Shown: piece after piece, positions 1 to 13,312 of the stretch | Numbering within the stretch: the first letter of the stretch is position 1 | Layout: the number at the start of each line of letters is the position of its first letter | Origin: Hyparrhenia diplandra | Taxonomy: Eukaryota; Streptophyta; Magnoliopsida; Poales; Poaceae | Assembly (NCBI GenBank): GCA_015847255.1 | Contig: JADLZK010012248.1 | Span: 62,001 to 126,000 of the forward strand | Length of the DNA: 64,000 bases | Reading direction: 5' to 3' | Translations under genes and position numbers: made by a program | The notes under the pieces: generated by a model | Databases searched by the model: none | What the model saw: only the letters and a program-made list of their open reading frames with translations | What the model was told of the DNA's origin: nothing

Positions 1-1589
1 CGGAAAATGAGTCAGACTGCCAGCATGGGGAGGCAGACACAGCACCACTGTAGACAGCGCCACGAGGCTGGGAGTGTTGCGCCCATGGAAAAGACAGAGG
101 CCAGCTGAGAATTTTATGGTTCCATGACTGTATTGTAAAAAAAATGCACCTAAAGACTTGACTTTTGACATGTATTGGTGTGAGCTGAGGGACTGAGGGA
201 TTAGGGATTCGTGGATTTAGAGATGGGTCAACTTGGAAATTTTCTAGCTTTTGTTCCCAGCTGCTAATTTTCTAAAATAAATCATGTATTCGTTCATGTA
301 TACCAGTCACCAGATGTCAGCTATGTTCTATAGGATACATGTTCCTATTATTCTCTTGGTCGTTCAGCAGATGCAGCTCAGCAGCTCCGATGTCATGTTC
401 CTTTTTTTTATCCAAATAGCTTTTTCCTTTAATTTGCATCCAATTACTGGCGTATTATTTATTTTTTGTTACTGATAACATGTCATTCTGACAGGGTGTC
501 AACAAATTAAGTTGCAAGATGGTGTGGTCGATGTCGATGGTTTTGGTAGCTCTGTTTTGAGGTCTGAAAAGAACTTATGTACTTCTTAATTAATAATAGT
601 ACTTATCACATCTATCTCTTCAAGCGTACGTTGGCACTAATACAGAATTGACATACTGAATGTATATGCATCTATTTCCTAAAGGGTACTTATGGCATCT
701 ACCAATGTATGCCCATAAAACTACTCGTGGATTTTGCACTGGCCAGATGGAATGGGCAGGCATGGTCTCAGTCCATTGCACATGTTTCAGATCGATGAGA
801 ATTTTGAAGATGGCACTACTAGCTGAGCCTTTGGGTCTCTGAGCCTTCGGCAGACACAACAAAGAGACATGTACACCAAATAACTTTGATAAAAAAACTA
901 TCAACTAGTATACTTATAGATTTGTACACTAATGTTTGAGCTATCTGTGTTGTGCATATATAGCGGCATAAACAAGAGAAATATATTATTTCCTTTTGAG
1001 GTAGTAGATGATTATTATGTTGTTGAGCTACAATCTACCTGGCCAACAAGCGAATGCACCCCCACACGGTCCCATCTACCAGTCACAATTCACCCTGATG
1101 CCCCGTTGGCGTCTGCACATGCACAGAGAAAATCCACATCCTTTTTTTTTTCTTCCTCATTCCAATCAAGCATTCGGAGATTGAGGTTACGGCTGATCGG
1201 TCTGGCATCCGTTCCAATCCAAAGCTGAGCCTGTCTATATACTGAGCATATGAGCATCTTGACGGATGCTGGCTCACATACTGAGCAAGCAAAATAACAG
1301 GGCAGAGGCTGTGGAGGTCACATGCATAGACATCAGCTGGGGCCAACAAGGATAAACGCCTTGCGGTCGGATGGCTAGCAGAGCTAAGCTGTCACAGTCG
1401 TTTGGAAACAATTGAAGCTGTCATTGAGGAATCATTAATTTTGATTATTTGTCGGATAAGGTTAACTTGATAAAACTTCTTGAATTTTATCCCAAAGACA
1501 TCTCAATGTTTTCGTTCACTATGTACACCTAATCTTGAAATCATGGTAAACTTGGTTAAACTGTCACATTTGTTTCCCTAAGTACAACC
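1..1589. other. left edge, no recognised gene
   Basis: I recognise no gene here. Reading frames open at the very edge close quickly (TAG at 51-53, TGA at 106-108) and an AATAAA lies at 276-281, so the first ~300 bp could be the 3' end of a gene starting outside the window. That is speculative, because the short peptide tails resemble nothing I know. The rest is AT-rich with no supported ORF. Confidence 0.3.
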
Positions 1590-1985
1590 AATCTTGAAAA
1601 CCGCGTGCCACCATTACTGGTGTCTAGGGTTGGTGAAGTCAAGCTGTCGTGGCACTAATAATTTTGGAGTCTCTAATTAATATAGTAAGATGCTACAAGT
1701 GATTTGACAACATTACTGCTTATAATCTGACAAACATGCCACCATTGGTTACTAAAATTGTTTTTTTTTCAGATCGAATCCAACATCATTTGTGCAGCAG
1801 GGACGACGAAAAGATATATGTATGTTTGTATGGTACAATTACGTAACATGGATGCTCACATAATCATACCATTTGTACTGTATAAGATAGGACCGATCAT
1901 GTGTAAGGATAATGCAATGCAGAGAACATGCTGAGTATAGTGTCCTATAATCTCTTCTACTTTAATGAGTATATATCTTTAATAC

Positions 1986-3080
1986 ATGGTCCAAAATGTA
2001 GCCCAATGTAGGGAGTTTGGAGGTCTAGGTGTTCCTAATCTTAGGGATCTTAATATCTGTCTCCTATCCTCTTGGCTTAAGAGATATGAGAAAGATAAAA
2101 ATAAGTTGTGGACAGAATTGATAGATTTTAAATATAATACTAGAGATGTCAATATCTATCAGTCAAACACTGTAGGAGCCTCACCTTTTTTCAAAGGTTT
2201 TATGTGGGCTGTGCAAGCAACAAGAATGGGATATAGATGGAAAATAGGGAATGGGGAGAGAGTAAGATTTTGGGAGGATAATTGGCTGGGTACCACTAGC
2301 CTGGCTATCCAATATTGGAACATTTATAGATGGGTAAATGAGAAGAATAGTTCTGTGGCTAGTCTTTGGGATGGTACCGATCTGAAATGTACTCTTAGTA
2401 GAGCTGGTGATCAGCATATGCTGGATACTTGGGATGAAATAGTTCAACTAGCTTCTACAATCAGTTTTAGTGAAGAAGAGGACTCACTGATTTGGCAATT
2501 TTCTACTAATGGTGTTTATAATGTTCAATCCCTTTACAAGATAGTAAATTTTAGAGGGATACAAACTATATACATTTCTGCAATTTGGGAGTTGAAGATC
2601 CCACCCAGGGTCCAATGTTTTTTATGGCTAATTAGCAAAAACAAAGCTCTAACTAGAGACAATCTAAGTAAGAGAAGGAAAGTCAAGGATCCTTCCTGTC
2701 TATTTTGTGAAGAGAAAGAAACTATACACCACCTGTTCTTTGACTGTGTAGTTGCTAGAGAAATGTGGGTCATCATCTCAAGAGTTTGTAAGAAAGATGT
2801 TGGTAGATCATTAGATGTAATTGGAAAGTACTGGTTAAGCAATAAACGAAATAGTGTTTTGAATATCATTTCTTCTGCTGCTATCTGGAGTTTGTGGAAA
2901 CTGAGGAACGATCTTTGCTTTCAGAGAAAACTGTGGAGATGCATGGATATGCTTCTCTACCAAATTGCTTTGACAATACAAAGGTGGATACCTTTGTGTC
3001 AGGAAGAGAAGAGACCGGAGCTCCTGGAGAAGGTGAAGATGATCAAGCAGGAGGCTGCGCAGGTGCTATGGCTTCGCTGA
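1986..3080 (+). pseudogene. L1 ORF2 C-terminal fragment (zf-RVT domain)
   Basis: An open frame of 364 codons encodes the end of a plant L1 reverse transcriptase. It begins with the EFGGLGVPNLRDLN block that follows the polymerase domain. It then has W-rich repeats (GYRWKIGNGERVRFWEDNW) and the zinc-finger-like zf-RVT segment LKIPPRVQCFLW ... CLFCEEKETIHHLFF, ending in C. The polymerase YADD region and the endonuclease are missing because of 5' truncation, and the first few codons come from flanking DNA. The frame is unbroken, so the insertion is fairly young, but it cannot encode a working ORF2 protein. Confidence 0.9.
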
Positions 3081-3380
3081 TCCTGGAGGAAACTGGTGGT
3101 TTCAGCTTTACAGCAATCAAGAACTAGAAGGATGGAAGTGGAGATGAGGCAAGAACTGGCTAAGAACTTGAAGCTATCGTCAGGAGATGTCTTTAGAAGT
3201 AGTTATCTTTCAGTTCTTTGTATCTTTGCTGTTAATGAGTAGCGTCGGTTGACCTGAAGCGTGGAGACATTTGGGTCTTGGAGTTTAGAGATGTCTGCAT
3301 CTCAACAGTGCTGTATAACTGAATTTGTCTATTGGTTAATGCTAATGGACGGGGGCTTGGCCCTAGTATTCAAAAAAAAA
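1998..3380 (+). mobile_element. 5'-truncated L1 LINE with target-site duplication
   Basis: This is a truncated non-LTR retrotransposon. It has the C-terminal part of an L1 ORF2 followed by a ~300-bp 3' UTR and a run of nine A at 3372-3380. The same sequence, ATGGTCCAAA, lies just before the body (1986-1995) and just after the tail (3384-3393), as expected for a target-site duplication. The 5' truncation is typical of incomplete reverse transcription. It sits upstream of the TATA box of unit F1. Confidence 0.85.
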
Positions 3381-3441
3381 TATATGGTCCAAATTACAAT
3401 GTTGGGTAACACCATATCAGCAGCCTGGCTAGCACTAGCAT

Positions 3442-3448
3442 TATATAA
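3442..3448 (+). promoter_or_regulatory. TATA box of unit F1
   Basis: TATATAA followed by CCCCAA; the same arrangement occurs at 6518-6524 in the second copy. It lies 175 bp upstream of the first miR2118-like site, a spacing similar to other units. Confidence 0.6.
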
Positions 3449-3860
3449 CCCCAAGCCGCTCCATGCGTAGATTAGTACACAAGCTCAGCACCAGCAATGA
3501 GGAACTACCTACTACACACATAGGTCAGGACAAAGGCACAACAACATCAATGAGGAATTACTACTACTAGTAGCTCTGGACTCCAAAGCATATGCACGAC
3601 TACAATTGTTGGGGGATAGGATTAGGAGGTATCCGGGAAGGCGGGAACTCATATATATGTAGTCATTCCGCTGCCATGCACGGATATGCTACCTGCAGCA
3701 ACTTGACCTTTTGAAGACTCACAGGCGCACAGCGTTATAGGATTAGGAGGTATCTGGACCAAGATCACAAGTGTTTGAAGTTGTTCAAAGAAAATCTGGA
3801 CTGCAGAGCTAGGCATTTGTGCATACAGCAAATCCACAAAAGTATGCTGTAGTACCTGGG

Positions 3861-5231
<1,371 letters not shown>

Positions 5232-5905
5232 TCTGGAACAATGTTACTACATATGACGATTAGCTCCTCCCTCGTCGTGCGCCGGCCCAGTTTGACACCT
5301 AACTCTCTGGAGGCCCAGGCGGTGCTGGCGGACCGTATGGTCCACCTCAGCTCCGTCGATGCTAAAGTATCTGTGGTCACCGGAAAGGGACGTTGCGGCA
5401 GTGGACACGCGTCTGCAGTACGGGGCGCCACCCGCTGTCGCACTGCCCGCGACCTCCGCACCTATTGCTGGCAACCCGATGCTTGATCGGATTTCAGATG
5501 AACACTGCTGGAGAATTGTCGGACTTCATCAACGCTTCGTCTGCCCCTGCAGCTTGATGTGAAGCTCAACCATCATTCATCATGTGTATCATGCTTTGAA
5601 TTAAGATGCATAGTTTCACAACTGAAAAGTTCATTCATTAAGCTTCACTGTCAATAAGCTTCACCTGCCTAACTGTCTATAAGCTTCTCGTGTCAATATG
5701 ATGAAAGGTGCCATGTCAGATTAAGTTATGGGACTTGCTGCTAGGTTTCTATTGTCCTCCCTTCACATGATTTTTCCAAATGTATGAAATACTGCTAAAT
5801 GAACTGATTACAGAGAAGTGTAAAGAACAAATACATAAGATTGTTTTAGCACCTTGTGATGCCATTGTCACTAACGAGGGGCTGGATGTCCTCAACATAA
5901 GCTGT

Positions 5906-5957
5906 CTCTTTAGCAATTCTTTTTTTTTTTTTTTTTGAAAACCTCTTTAGCAATTCT
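5906..5957. mobile_element. minimal retroposon stub: T16-GAAAAC between 15-bp direct repeats
   Basis: CTCTTTAGCAATTCT occurs at 5906-5920 and again at 5943-5957. Between them lie only sixteen T and GAAAAC. This is what an extremely 5'-truncated poly(A)-tailed retroposon on the minus strand would leave: a target-site duplication around little more than its tail. Confidence 0.65.
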
Positions 5958-5974
5958 GTAGCATCACACTTATC

Positions 5975-6720
5975 TTGAAATATGGAATCATGAAATCCTG
6001 CGCTCCACCACTACTGGTGTCTAACGCTGGTGAAGTCATGCTGTCGTGACACTAATAAGTTTGGAGTCTCTAATTAATAAAAGTAAGATGCTCCAAGGGA
6101 TTTTACAAGATTACTTGTTATAATCAGACAGCTAGATTACCATGGGTTACTAAAATTGTCTTTTATGAAATCTAACTTCATTTGGGCAGCAGGGACAAAA
6201 TGATATTTGTATGCCTGTATGGTAAAAATAAATAAGTAACGTGGATGCTCACTGTCTCACACAATGATACCATTTGTACTATAAGATAGGACCTATCATG
6301 TGCTAAGGATAATGCAATGCAGATTACATGGTGCCCATTCTGCTTCCCAGATATACACCTTGTTATGAATAACCTGAGTATAGTGTCCGATCTATTCTAC
6401 TTTAATCAGAGATCGGAACATGGTGCCCATCAAGTTTCCCTGATATACACCTTGTTATAAATAACCTGATATACACCTTGTATAAATAAGTAACCTGGTG
6501 CCAAGCTAGCATTAGCATATATAACCCCAAACCGTTCCATACGTAGGTTAGGACACAAGCACAGCACCAGCAATGATGAACTACTACGCACATAGGTCAA
6601 GTCAAAGGCAGAGCGACAGCAATGAGGAACTACTACTAGTAGCTCAGGACTCCACCAAAGCATATATGCACAACTACAATTTTGGGGGTAGGAAGTATCT
6701 GGAAACTCATATGTAGTCGT
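5975..6720 (+). repeat. F-type duplicated unit, copy 2
   Basis: Collinear with 1590-1997 plus 3381-3860 but without the LINE. It contains a local tandem repeat built on GATATACACCTTGTTAT (about 6347-6378 and twice in 6439-6498) just upstream of the TATA box; copy 1 lacks that expansion. Confidence 0.7.
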
Positions 6721-7000
6721 GTATCAAATCTTGGTCCAATCATTCTTCTGTGATGCACAACTTAGACACATCATGCTGCAGAATCGTTGCTTCCAGCTCT
6801 GGTCAACTATCGACTACAGTTATCAGCTATGCGATTCACAAACTAGCTGAGTGTTGAAGAAAAAATGGGAACGGCTGAAGGAGCTATACGTCAATGCCAG
6901 TTTAGAATGAAAACCATGTCTAGGCCGCACATCTTTCAAAACAACAGGTGATAGATGTTTGTATGCTAAAACCCCGCATTCGAAGTTTTGAAGATTACAG
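6550..7000 (+). ncRNA. candidate 21-PHAS precursor F2 (weak site)
   Basis: TATATAA at 6518-6524 is followed by a leader closely matching F1. The corresponding target position, 6683-6704, reads GGGGGTAGGAAGTATCTGGAA and matches the miR2118 complement at only about 15 of 22 positions, with changes inside the core. Only one copy of the site is present, against two in F1. It is a probable paralogue that is losing its trigger site. Confidence 0.35.
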
Positions 7001-7108
7001 TTTGAATTCTGGACAGATGGTTTGTTAACCATGCATATAGTCCAGTGTGAATCACAAGAAAATGTGGAAGATAGTATATCTGTACCAGTGACTACTGGTT
7101 AGGTTACC

Positions 7109-7273
7109 ATAGATGAGAAGACGATGTAAGGTACTGGTTAGTAAATTCAATTTCCTTTATCTAATACAACTTGTTTGCTTATGGAAATTGAGAAGACGAT
7201 ATAAGGTTCTGGTTGTATTAGATAAATGAAATTGAATTTACTAACTAGTACCTTACATCATCTTCTCATCTAT
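7109..7273. repeat. long inverted repeat, 62-bp arms
   Basis: The left arm 7109-7170 (starting ATAGATGAGAAGACGATGTA) is the near-perfect reverse complement of 7212-7273, with about four mismatches. The ~41-bp loop holds a third partial copy of the arm in direct orientation (GAGAAGACGATATAAGGTTC). Transcribed, this would fold into a long hairpin. It could be a decayed MITE or a foldback source of small RNA; no flanking TSD was identified. Confidence 0.8.
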
Positions 7274-7950
7274 GCTAATCAGCAAGGTTTTCAATTTCGG
7301 CCGAAATTTTACGAAATTTCGGGTTTCTTGATGAGCACCGAAAGAAATCCTCTATCGGTCAAAAAATTCATGTGAATTCGCCTCCCGCCATCAAATAGCG
7401 CCAAGATGGCGAAAATCGACTTCCTGTCGGCCCATCATATATATAGCCCTAGGAAACCTTAAACTCACACCCAAACTCCACATTCTATCCCCTGTCTACG
7501 ACTCTCCTCTGTTGGCGGCGGCGGCGGCTCCCGCGGCACACCGCGCTGTCGTGACCCATGAGCCCCCTGTATTTTTTCATAGAAATCTGGAATCATGTCA
7601 AATTTTTTCATGTATTTGTGGTGTATGATCAACCATAGAAAATATGACATGAATAACATGAATATGGTTTGTTTAGAAAATGGTGTTCAAGCCGTGTGTA
7701 TTTAATTATCAAGACTGATAAACCTATTTTGATATATTGTGAAGACATTCATGCATTTTACCATTGATATGGTAAAAATTAGATAGAATATAAGTTTGAC
7801 TTATTTCAAGGTTATAGTCAACTAAAGCTTCAAACACATGACCAAATGATGTGCCTTCTTCCCATGGTCACATAGTCTATATATCACCCAACACAAGTTT
7901 TGATGTCATCGCGAAACGGTAGCTGGCTGCCTTCTTCCCGTGGTCAGCTA
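7274..7950. other. no gene; GAAATTTC-rich stretch and promoter-like duplication
   Basis: Bases 7290-7400 are rich in CGAAATTTCGG-like words, also seen at 18905-19110. At 7854 and 7929 the phrase GCCTTCTTCCC recurs, each time followed by a TATA-like run (about 7873 and 7952), so the A0 promoter seems partly duplicated. No ORF is supported. Confidence 0.4.
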
Positions 7951-7951
7951 C

Positions 7952-8122
7952 TATATATATCTCGACATCTCGTGGCATCATTAGCTAGCATGTTACCATA
8001 CACTCGTAAGTTAATTTAGTACAAAAGCAGAGAAATAGCTAGCAAACTCAAAACAAGGACTAGTAGAGTAGTATCTGACAATCGATCTGAATATCAGGAA
8101 ACATCTCAGCTGTGTTGCTGAA
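7952..8122 (+). ncRNA. A0: eroded A-type PHAS unit cut by a CACTA
   Basis: TATATATAT at 7952-7960 and the following leader (GCTAGCAT, AAAAGCAGAG, ATCGATCTGAA, then GGAAACATCTC and GTGTTGCTGAAGGG) align with the A units at 19.4, 34.1 and 59.3 kb. The bases forming the miR2118-like site in those units are deleted here, and the CACTA at 8126 begins just downstream. I infer a dead former member of the A subfamily. Confidence 0.45.
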
Positions 8123-8139
8123 GGGCACTATGCCAGAAA

Positions 8140-8490
8140 TCTCTATCTGCGACACCTCGATTAGTGACACAAAAAGAAAATGTGTCACGAGATAGTCTAT
8201 CCGTGACGCATGTTAACTAGATGCGTCACAAATAAGCGTTGCCCATGCTCTAGGTTCGATACGGCGTCAGCGATAGCAGCTTATCAGTGACACTTGTAGA
8301 CAAAAACGGCGTCACAGATAAAATTTGTGACGGCGTTTTGGTCGGCACGTCTCGGATATATAGCCATATCGGTGACGCGGGTTAACAAAGATGCGTCAGC
8401 GATAAGGAAAGTGACACTTGTTGTGTACACGCGTCGCGATAAGGACACATATTTGTGACTCGTTTTTTTGTTTAGACGCGTCGCAAATAA
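8140..8490. repeat. CACTA 1 left subterminal repeats
   Basis: Many direct and inverted copies of short words such as GTGACGC, GCGTCAC, GATAA and GTGACAC occur. They mirror those at 16565-16920. In En/Spm-type elements such arrays bind the element's own transposition protein. Confidence 0.75.
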
Positions 8491-8767
8491 CCGAGGCCCC
8501 AAAATACACCGAAATTTGGTTGAGGCCCGGTGTAGGTCCGCTACCAACCTTGGCCCGCTAAAGGCCCACACTACCACTCCCCCTGGAACCCTATCCCCTT
8601 CTCGGTGCCCCCGAGTCCCGACGCGCCGCACTTCCTCGCACTCGCGGTCACGCCCGTCGCGAGCCCCGACACCCCATCCCCAACGCTCGCTCCTCCCGGT
8701 CCTCCTCCGTGGCGGCGCAGCAGCCCCGGCGAACTCACCTCCACGCCCCCCAGTAGCGGCCGGCGCA
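8491..8767. other. GC-rich captured sequence, left part
   Basis: GC-rich DNA between the subterminal repeats and the LTR-like block. It probably continues at 12561, because both sides look like the 5' UTR and start region of a grass gene. No protein could be assigned. Confidence 0.4.
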
Positions 8768-11700
8768 TGTCACGCCCCACTTTTAATGGGTCAGTTAATC
8801 ACACGTGTTTGCGCCGGGATCACGCCACAAACACGCCTCGTTAGTAACGTGTAATGGTAAACAGAATTAATAATAAACCGGGCTGTAGAAATATAGGATA
8901 GATAGGGGCTTACAAAGGACGACGAAGGGTCACCAAGCCGGGTTACAATATCGAGTTGGCCAACCGAGAAGCGGTGGATTAACTATGACACCGCCCGCAT
9001 CCACGTGCGGATTTGTGCATGGATGAAATCGGGCTTCGACGTCCTTCTCCTAAGCAAACACCTCTCGAACTCCTACGATACGCTATCCTCTACCTTGTCG
9101 TCGATCTTACCTTCACATGTGCCGATATTCAGAAAATAGAGGGGTGAGTACAAACGCGTACTCAAGCAAGTCCCAACCCCGGGGTTGTAATTATTAAGGG
9201 TTTGGGCCCCAGCGTAGTCTCTAAAAACTGCTCTCGCTAGTTCCCCGGGTTATCTCATGTCATCTTCTTTGTCATGACACCACAAGGTTAGTCATCATCA
9301 AGGTGTATATCTAATCATAGATGTTCACGCCTAGCACTTGCCCATTCCAAGGACGTGGCTATTCGAATAGATTCAATTAACTCTGCAGAGGTGTACAAAT
9401 TTCCCCACACGATAGGCACTGCCCTTACCACCGCGACTCGGCTTAGACAGGCCTAATGAGATCCCGTACCCGCTTGGTAGCCAACCTAGGTATATTGGTA
9501 TAATCCTCACCACGACTTCTCGGGGGTTGGAAATGGGAAGATCACTTAGCATCCCATTAGCACATAGCATCGCGGAAGATCACTTAGCATCCGCCAACTC
9601 ATAAGTTTGTATACAATATCAAAGCGCCAATTGTTTTACGTGGAGGATCACATAGCAACCACGCCAACCCGACCTCGGAAGATCACTTAGCATCCGAAGT
9701 CGGCCCCGATAGATCGCGTTTGCCTACGCCGCCACCTTGGCTCCAATTATACCTTAACCCAACGGGGTGTGGAATCAAGCCGTCCCATCCCGGCGTGTGG
9801 CTGTACGTAATATTACACTAGGTAGAAGGTCTATGAACCGGTCCTTAGGGAGGCGAGCATCTCTCCACGGGATTCATCCCCGATTGTGATTGGTCCACCT
9901 CCATGTAGACTATCACCACTCACCTTTTTGTTGGGATGGTTCACATTATTACTTAAGTTAACGGCAAAGCCTAGCGAAGCCTCACGCACATAGCCCATGA
10001 GTACTCCCGCGACGGCTTGCCCCCGGTTATACTTATCTTAATCATCTCATTAATTATTATAGTAATTAAGTCGGGTTAGGGGTAAGGACTTGCCTGGGAG
10101 GTTCTTACGAATCGGCACGGCGTCGAACGTCTCTAGTGTTCCTCGGACGGAAGCTCCTAATCGGGTCGATGTAGAACTACTACAAGATACGTTGATAACC
10201 TAGCTTGAACTAGAGCAACCAAAACAAGCTTAGAACATTATGGTGGCAATGGGTTAGATGCATAGAGCTAGATTTCAGATGAATTATGGAAGTCGTTTCA
10301 CGCGAAACGGAGTTAGTATGCATGAGATATGGATTTTATAATATTAATCCCTAATTAAATCAATAGGGTAATATTATAATATAATATTATCATGTAATAT
10401 TATTGGAACTAATTACATGATAAAATTCTATAAATCAAATAATGAATTTACAAATTTTCCGGGAATTTTTACGATACGGGAAGGTCTACTTATAATATTC
10501 TCGTGTACACAATCCAGGGTAGCCGTAGCAATTTCCTTCGCGCATACGTAAAAGTCTATCCACACGTGGGTGCCACGTGGGTCCACATGGACGCCCACGG
10601 TGGCTGCCACACGGCGCCCACGCGGTGTAACGGGATCGCGTCTCTCGGCTTGTGACGGAGGGGGAGGCGGAACGGCGACGTGTCGGCTCGTCGTTGGTCT
10701 AGGCTTTGGCGGCGTCTCGTGATAGGGCGACGTTGCGGTCGGTTCCGTCCGCCGCGTGTGTCGGCGGCGCCGCCGGACTCCGCCGGAATCGGCCGCCCTT
10801 TGCCCCACTGCTTTCGCCGCGGAGGGAGGGGGCGGCTCCCATCGCCTTCCCCGACCTCGGTGGATGTCCCGGGTGGGGATTGACGAACGGCTCCGTGATG
10901 GCGGCGGCTCGAGTGTTGTCCGGCGGCGGCGCTCCGGTTTGCCCTACACGACACAAGAGCGAGGGAAAAGGAGGGGAAAAGATAGGAGGGGGACTCGGAG
11001 GGCGTACCCGGGCGCCAATGTGCTGGCGACGGCTCCACGGTCGGCGGCGCTCGGGCTTCGCTAGACGGCGCGCTCCCCGAGTTGGGGGAAATCGAGCTAG
11101 AGGGCGAGGGAGACGGGGAGGAGAGGAGTAGAGGGAAGCACCGTGCGTTCCAGATCACGGCGAACCTCGTGAGGTGTGGGGGCGAGTTCGATTGAGAGCC
11201 GGGAAGGGCCTATTTATAGGCTCGCCGTGGAGGCTACCGGCCGGCGAGATATTTTGCCGCGGCGTCGATCTTTTCCGACATCACCTCCGAGCGGCGTAGA
11301 CTCCCCACCAGTGCCGGCTTCGTCGCTCTCGTGTCAGCGTGTTCCTCGTGCTCCGGTGAGACCGGCCGGTCGTCAGTCCCCATCACCTTGCACAGCGGAT
11401 TGCCGGTTGTCATGGCGGTATTCGTCGAGCGCCCCCGGTCCGCATTGCTCACCGCGGGCCGTTGACTCCTTCCCCGTTTGTCCGGGCCGCTAATCGGAGC
11501 TTAGCCGCGTCCGCTCGCGTTAAATGCGTTTCCACTTGAGCTGTCCACCGCCTCGTCGCGTCGGGACTGACCGTCGATGCGCTGTCCACCTCTGGACGCC
11601 GCGGGGACAGGGCCACTGGTGATGGGACGCCTCAGCGAATGGGTCCGCGCCCCTATCGTGCCTAGTCATCGTTCATTGGAGTGAGAGTACGACGGGAGAG

Positions 11701-12560
11701 GAGGACATTGGGCCCCGCTGGCTTGGCGTTCTTGTCCGTCGCGTTGGGGAAGAAAGCCCCGACGTGCGGGCCCCCTTCGTCCGCTTTGAGAGAGAGGAGG
11801 CAGCGGCTTGCCGGGCCGTGGGCTTGCCGCCGCGGGAAGGAAGGGAAGAGGCCTGGGCCGGCCCGTTCGGGTGGGAGAGAAGGAAAGAGGAGGGAAGGGA
11901 GTCTTCTTTGGGCCGAAATGAGCCCACAAGCTTATTCTTCCTTTCTCTATTCTTTCCCTTTTCTATCCCTCTTTTATTCCCTTTTCCCTTATTATTTCAT
12001 GTGTGCAAATATGTATATATATTTATTGTATTTATTTGCATAAGCCCTTGGACTCGTATTCTCCTAACTTGTATTTACGAGAATATTTATTCAAGGTGAC
12101 TTATACCAATCTATATATACATATGTGTTCACACACTTTTTCCCCAAGTTGGATATTTCATGTGTACTATATATTTTGTAAATATTTGTACAAGCACCTT
12201 TATATTCTCGTGACTTTTATCATTGAGAATAATTATTTAGTGTGCTTATAAAAATATTCATATATATTTTTTGTACACACGTGTTTTGGTATATATTATT
12301 CCTAGAGAGAATTCAGTAAATCATTTCTCATGCCTTTACTTCCATAAATAAAATCTAGGGCTTACCTTGCATCTTTGGTCACCATAAAGTTCGGCAAGCA
12401 ACAAACAAGGTTTCCTATTTTCTATATGGTGAGAGTTTGAAATGCAGATTTTCGAAAAACAAGGTTTCGGTTTAGCGGAAAATAAATCAAGTTTTAGTTG
12501 TAATTCGAAAAGTTCAAATTTTTAGTGATTTTTAAATGATGCAAAAACACGGGTGTTACA
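8768..12560. mobile_element. LTR-like block bounded by TGTCACGCCC ... GGGTGTTACA
   Basis: The block starts TGTCACGCCC and ends GGGTGTTACA. These short inverted ends of the TG...CA kind occur in many long-LTR grass retrotransposons. The same right end occurs at 21334-21343 and a related left end at 23749. Inside are a motif around GATCACTTAGCATCC repeated about four times (9535-9700) and a very GC-rich promoter-like part (10560-11930). No gag-pol is present, so a solo LTR of ~3.8 kb is the simplest reading. The flanking 5-mers (GCGCA and ATAAG) do not match, so this is not proven. Confidence 0.5.
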
Positions 12561-13300
12561 ATAAGCATCTCCTCCTCCTCCATTTGCCCGCCTTTGCTGC
12601 TCCTCGGAACAAGCGCGTGGCCTTCCTCATGGCGCAAACGAGCACGAGCACCACGCCGGCGCCGAGCTCATCGCGGGTGAGGCAGCCTCGTCACGGGTGA
12701 GGCCGCTGCGGCCTCGACGAAGTGCCGAGGTGGCGCGACCGCGACGACCTCGTCAAGTGTGAGGCGGCGGCGCCGACGAGCACGAGTACTACCACCGCGC
12801 CGGCAAATCGGGCTGCCACCTCCTGTCCCTGCGCAGGCCCCCTATGACGCCGGAGGAGCCCGTGGCCATCAATTGGTGAGAGTTCTGCCTATCCCCCACT
12901 ATGTCTCGATCTGATTCCACACCACGTCTCGATTTGATTGCATTTCGATTTGTTTCCCTTAGAAATTGTTCGATTCGTTAGTTGATTAGTCCGCCTAGCT
13001 CGACAGTACCTTTGATTCGGTCATGAGGGTCAAGCTTGTTTTAGCACGGCATGGTGGAGCCGCCAGACCTTGGTTTACAAATATGTCAGATCCGTTTCTA
13101 ACTGTAAAGTAGAAGTATCAAATGCTGCCATGGTTTACAATTTTGTCAGATCTCGATAAACTGAAGTAAAAAGATTTGAGGCCAAAATAATGCTTCAGAA
13201 ATTAGTTCCAAGGATATTTAGCAGCAGCCACTCATGTTATCTTTGGATGTGTTGATAAAGCTGCAGATTGTAAATAATCTGGGTCTAATTTAATCTTGTT
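12561..13300 (+). pseudogene. captured gene start: GC-rich exon-like piece and intron
   Basis: The GC-rich sequence includes an open stretch encoding CHLLSLRRPPMTPEEPVAIN and ends at a GT at about 12876, where the composition turns to intron-like AT-rich DNA. I do not recognise the protein. It lies upstream of other exon-like pieces on the same strand. Confidence 0.35.
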
Positions 13301-13312
13301 ATATTTCCATAG

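Larger units (their letters stand above)
1590..3860 (+). repeat. F-type duplicated unit, copy 1 (split by a LINE)
   Basis: Bases 1590-1997 and 3381-3860 are, by eye, closely similar and collinear with 5975-6720. Shared landmarks are CTACTGGTGTCTA, a stretch around GGATAATGCAATGCAG, and the TATA region ATATAACCCCAA. The only large difference is the LINE at 1998-3380, which must have inserted after the two copies separated. The unit carries a TATA promoter and two miR2118-like sites (see F1). Confidence 0.7.

Noticed and set aside
10428..11929. Long overlapping GC-rich ORFs on both strands
   Set aside because: All six frames are open because of high GC content; there is no domain or conserved start, and the region lies in an LTR-like block.
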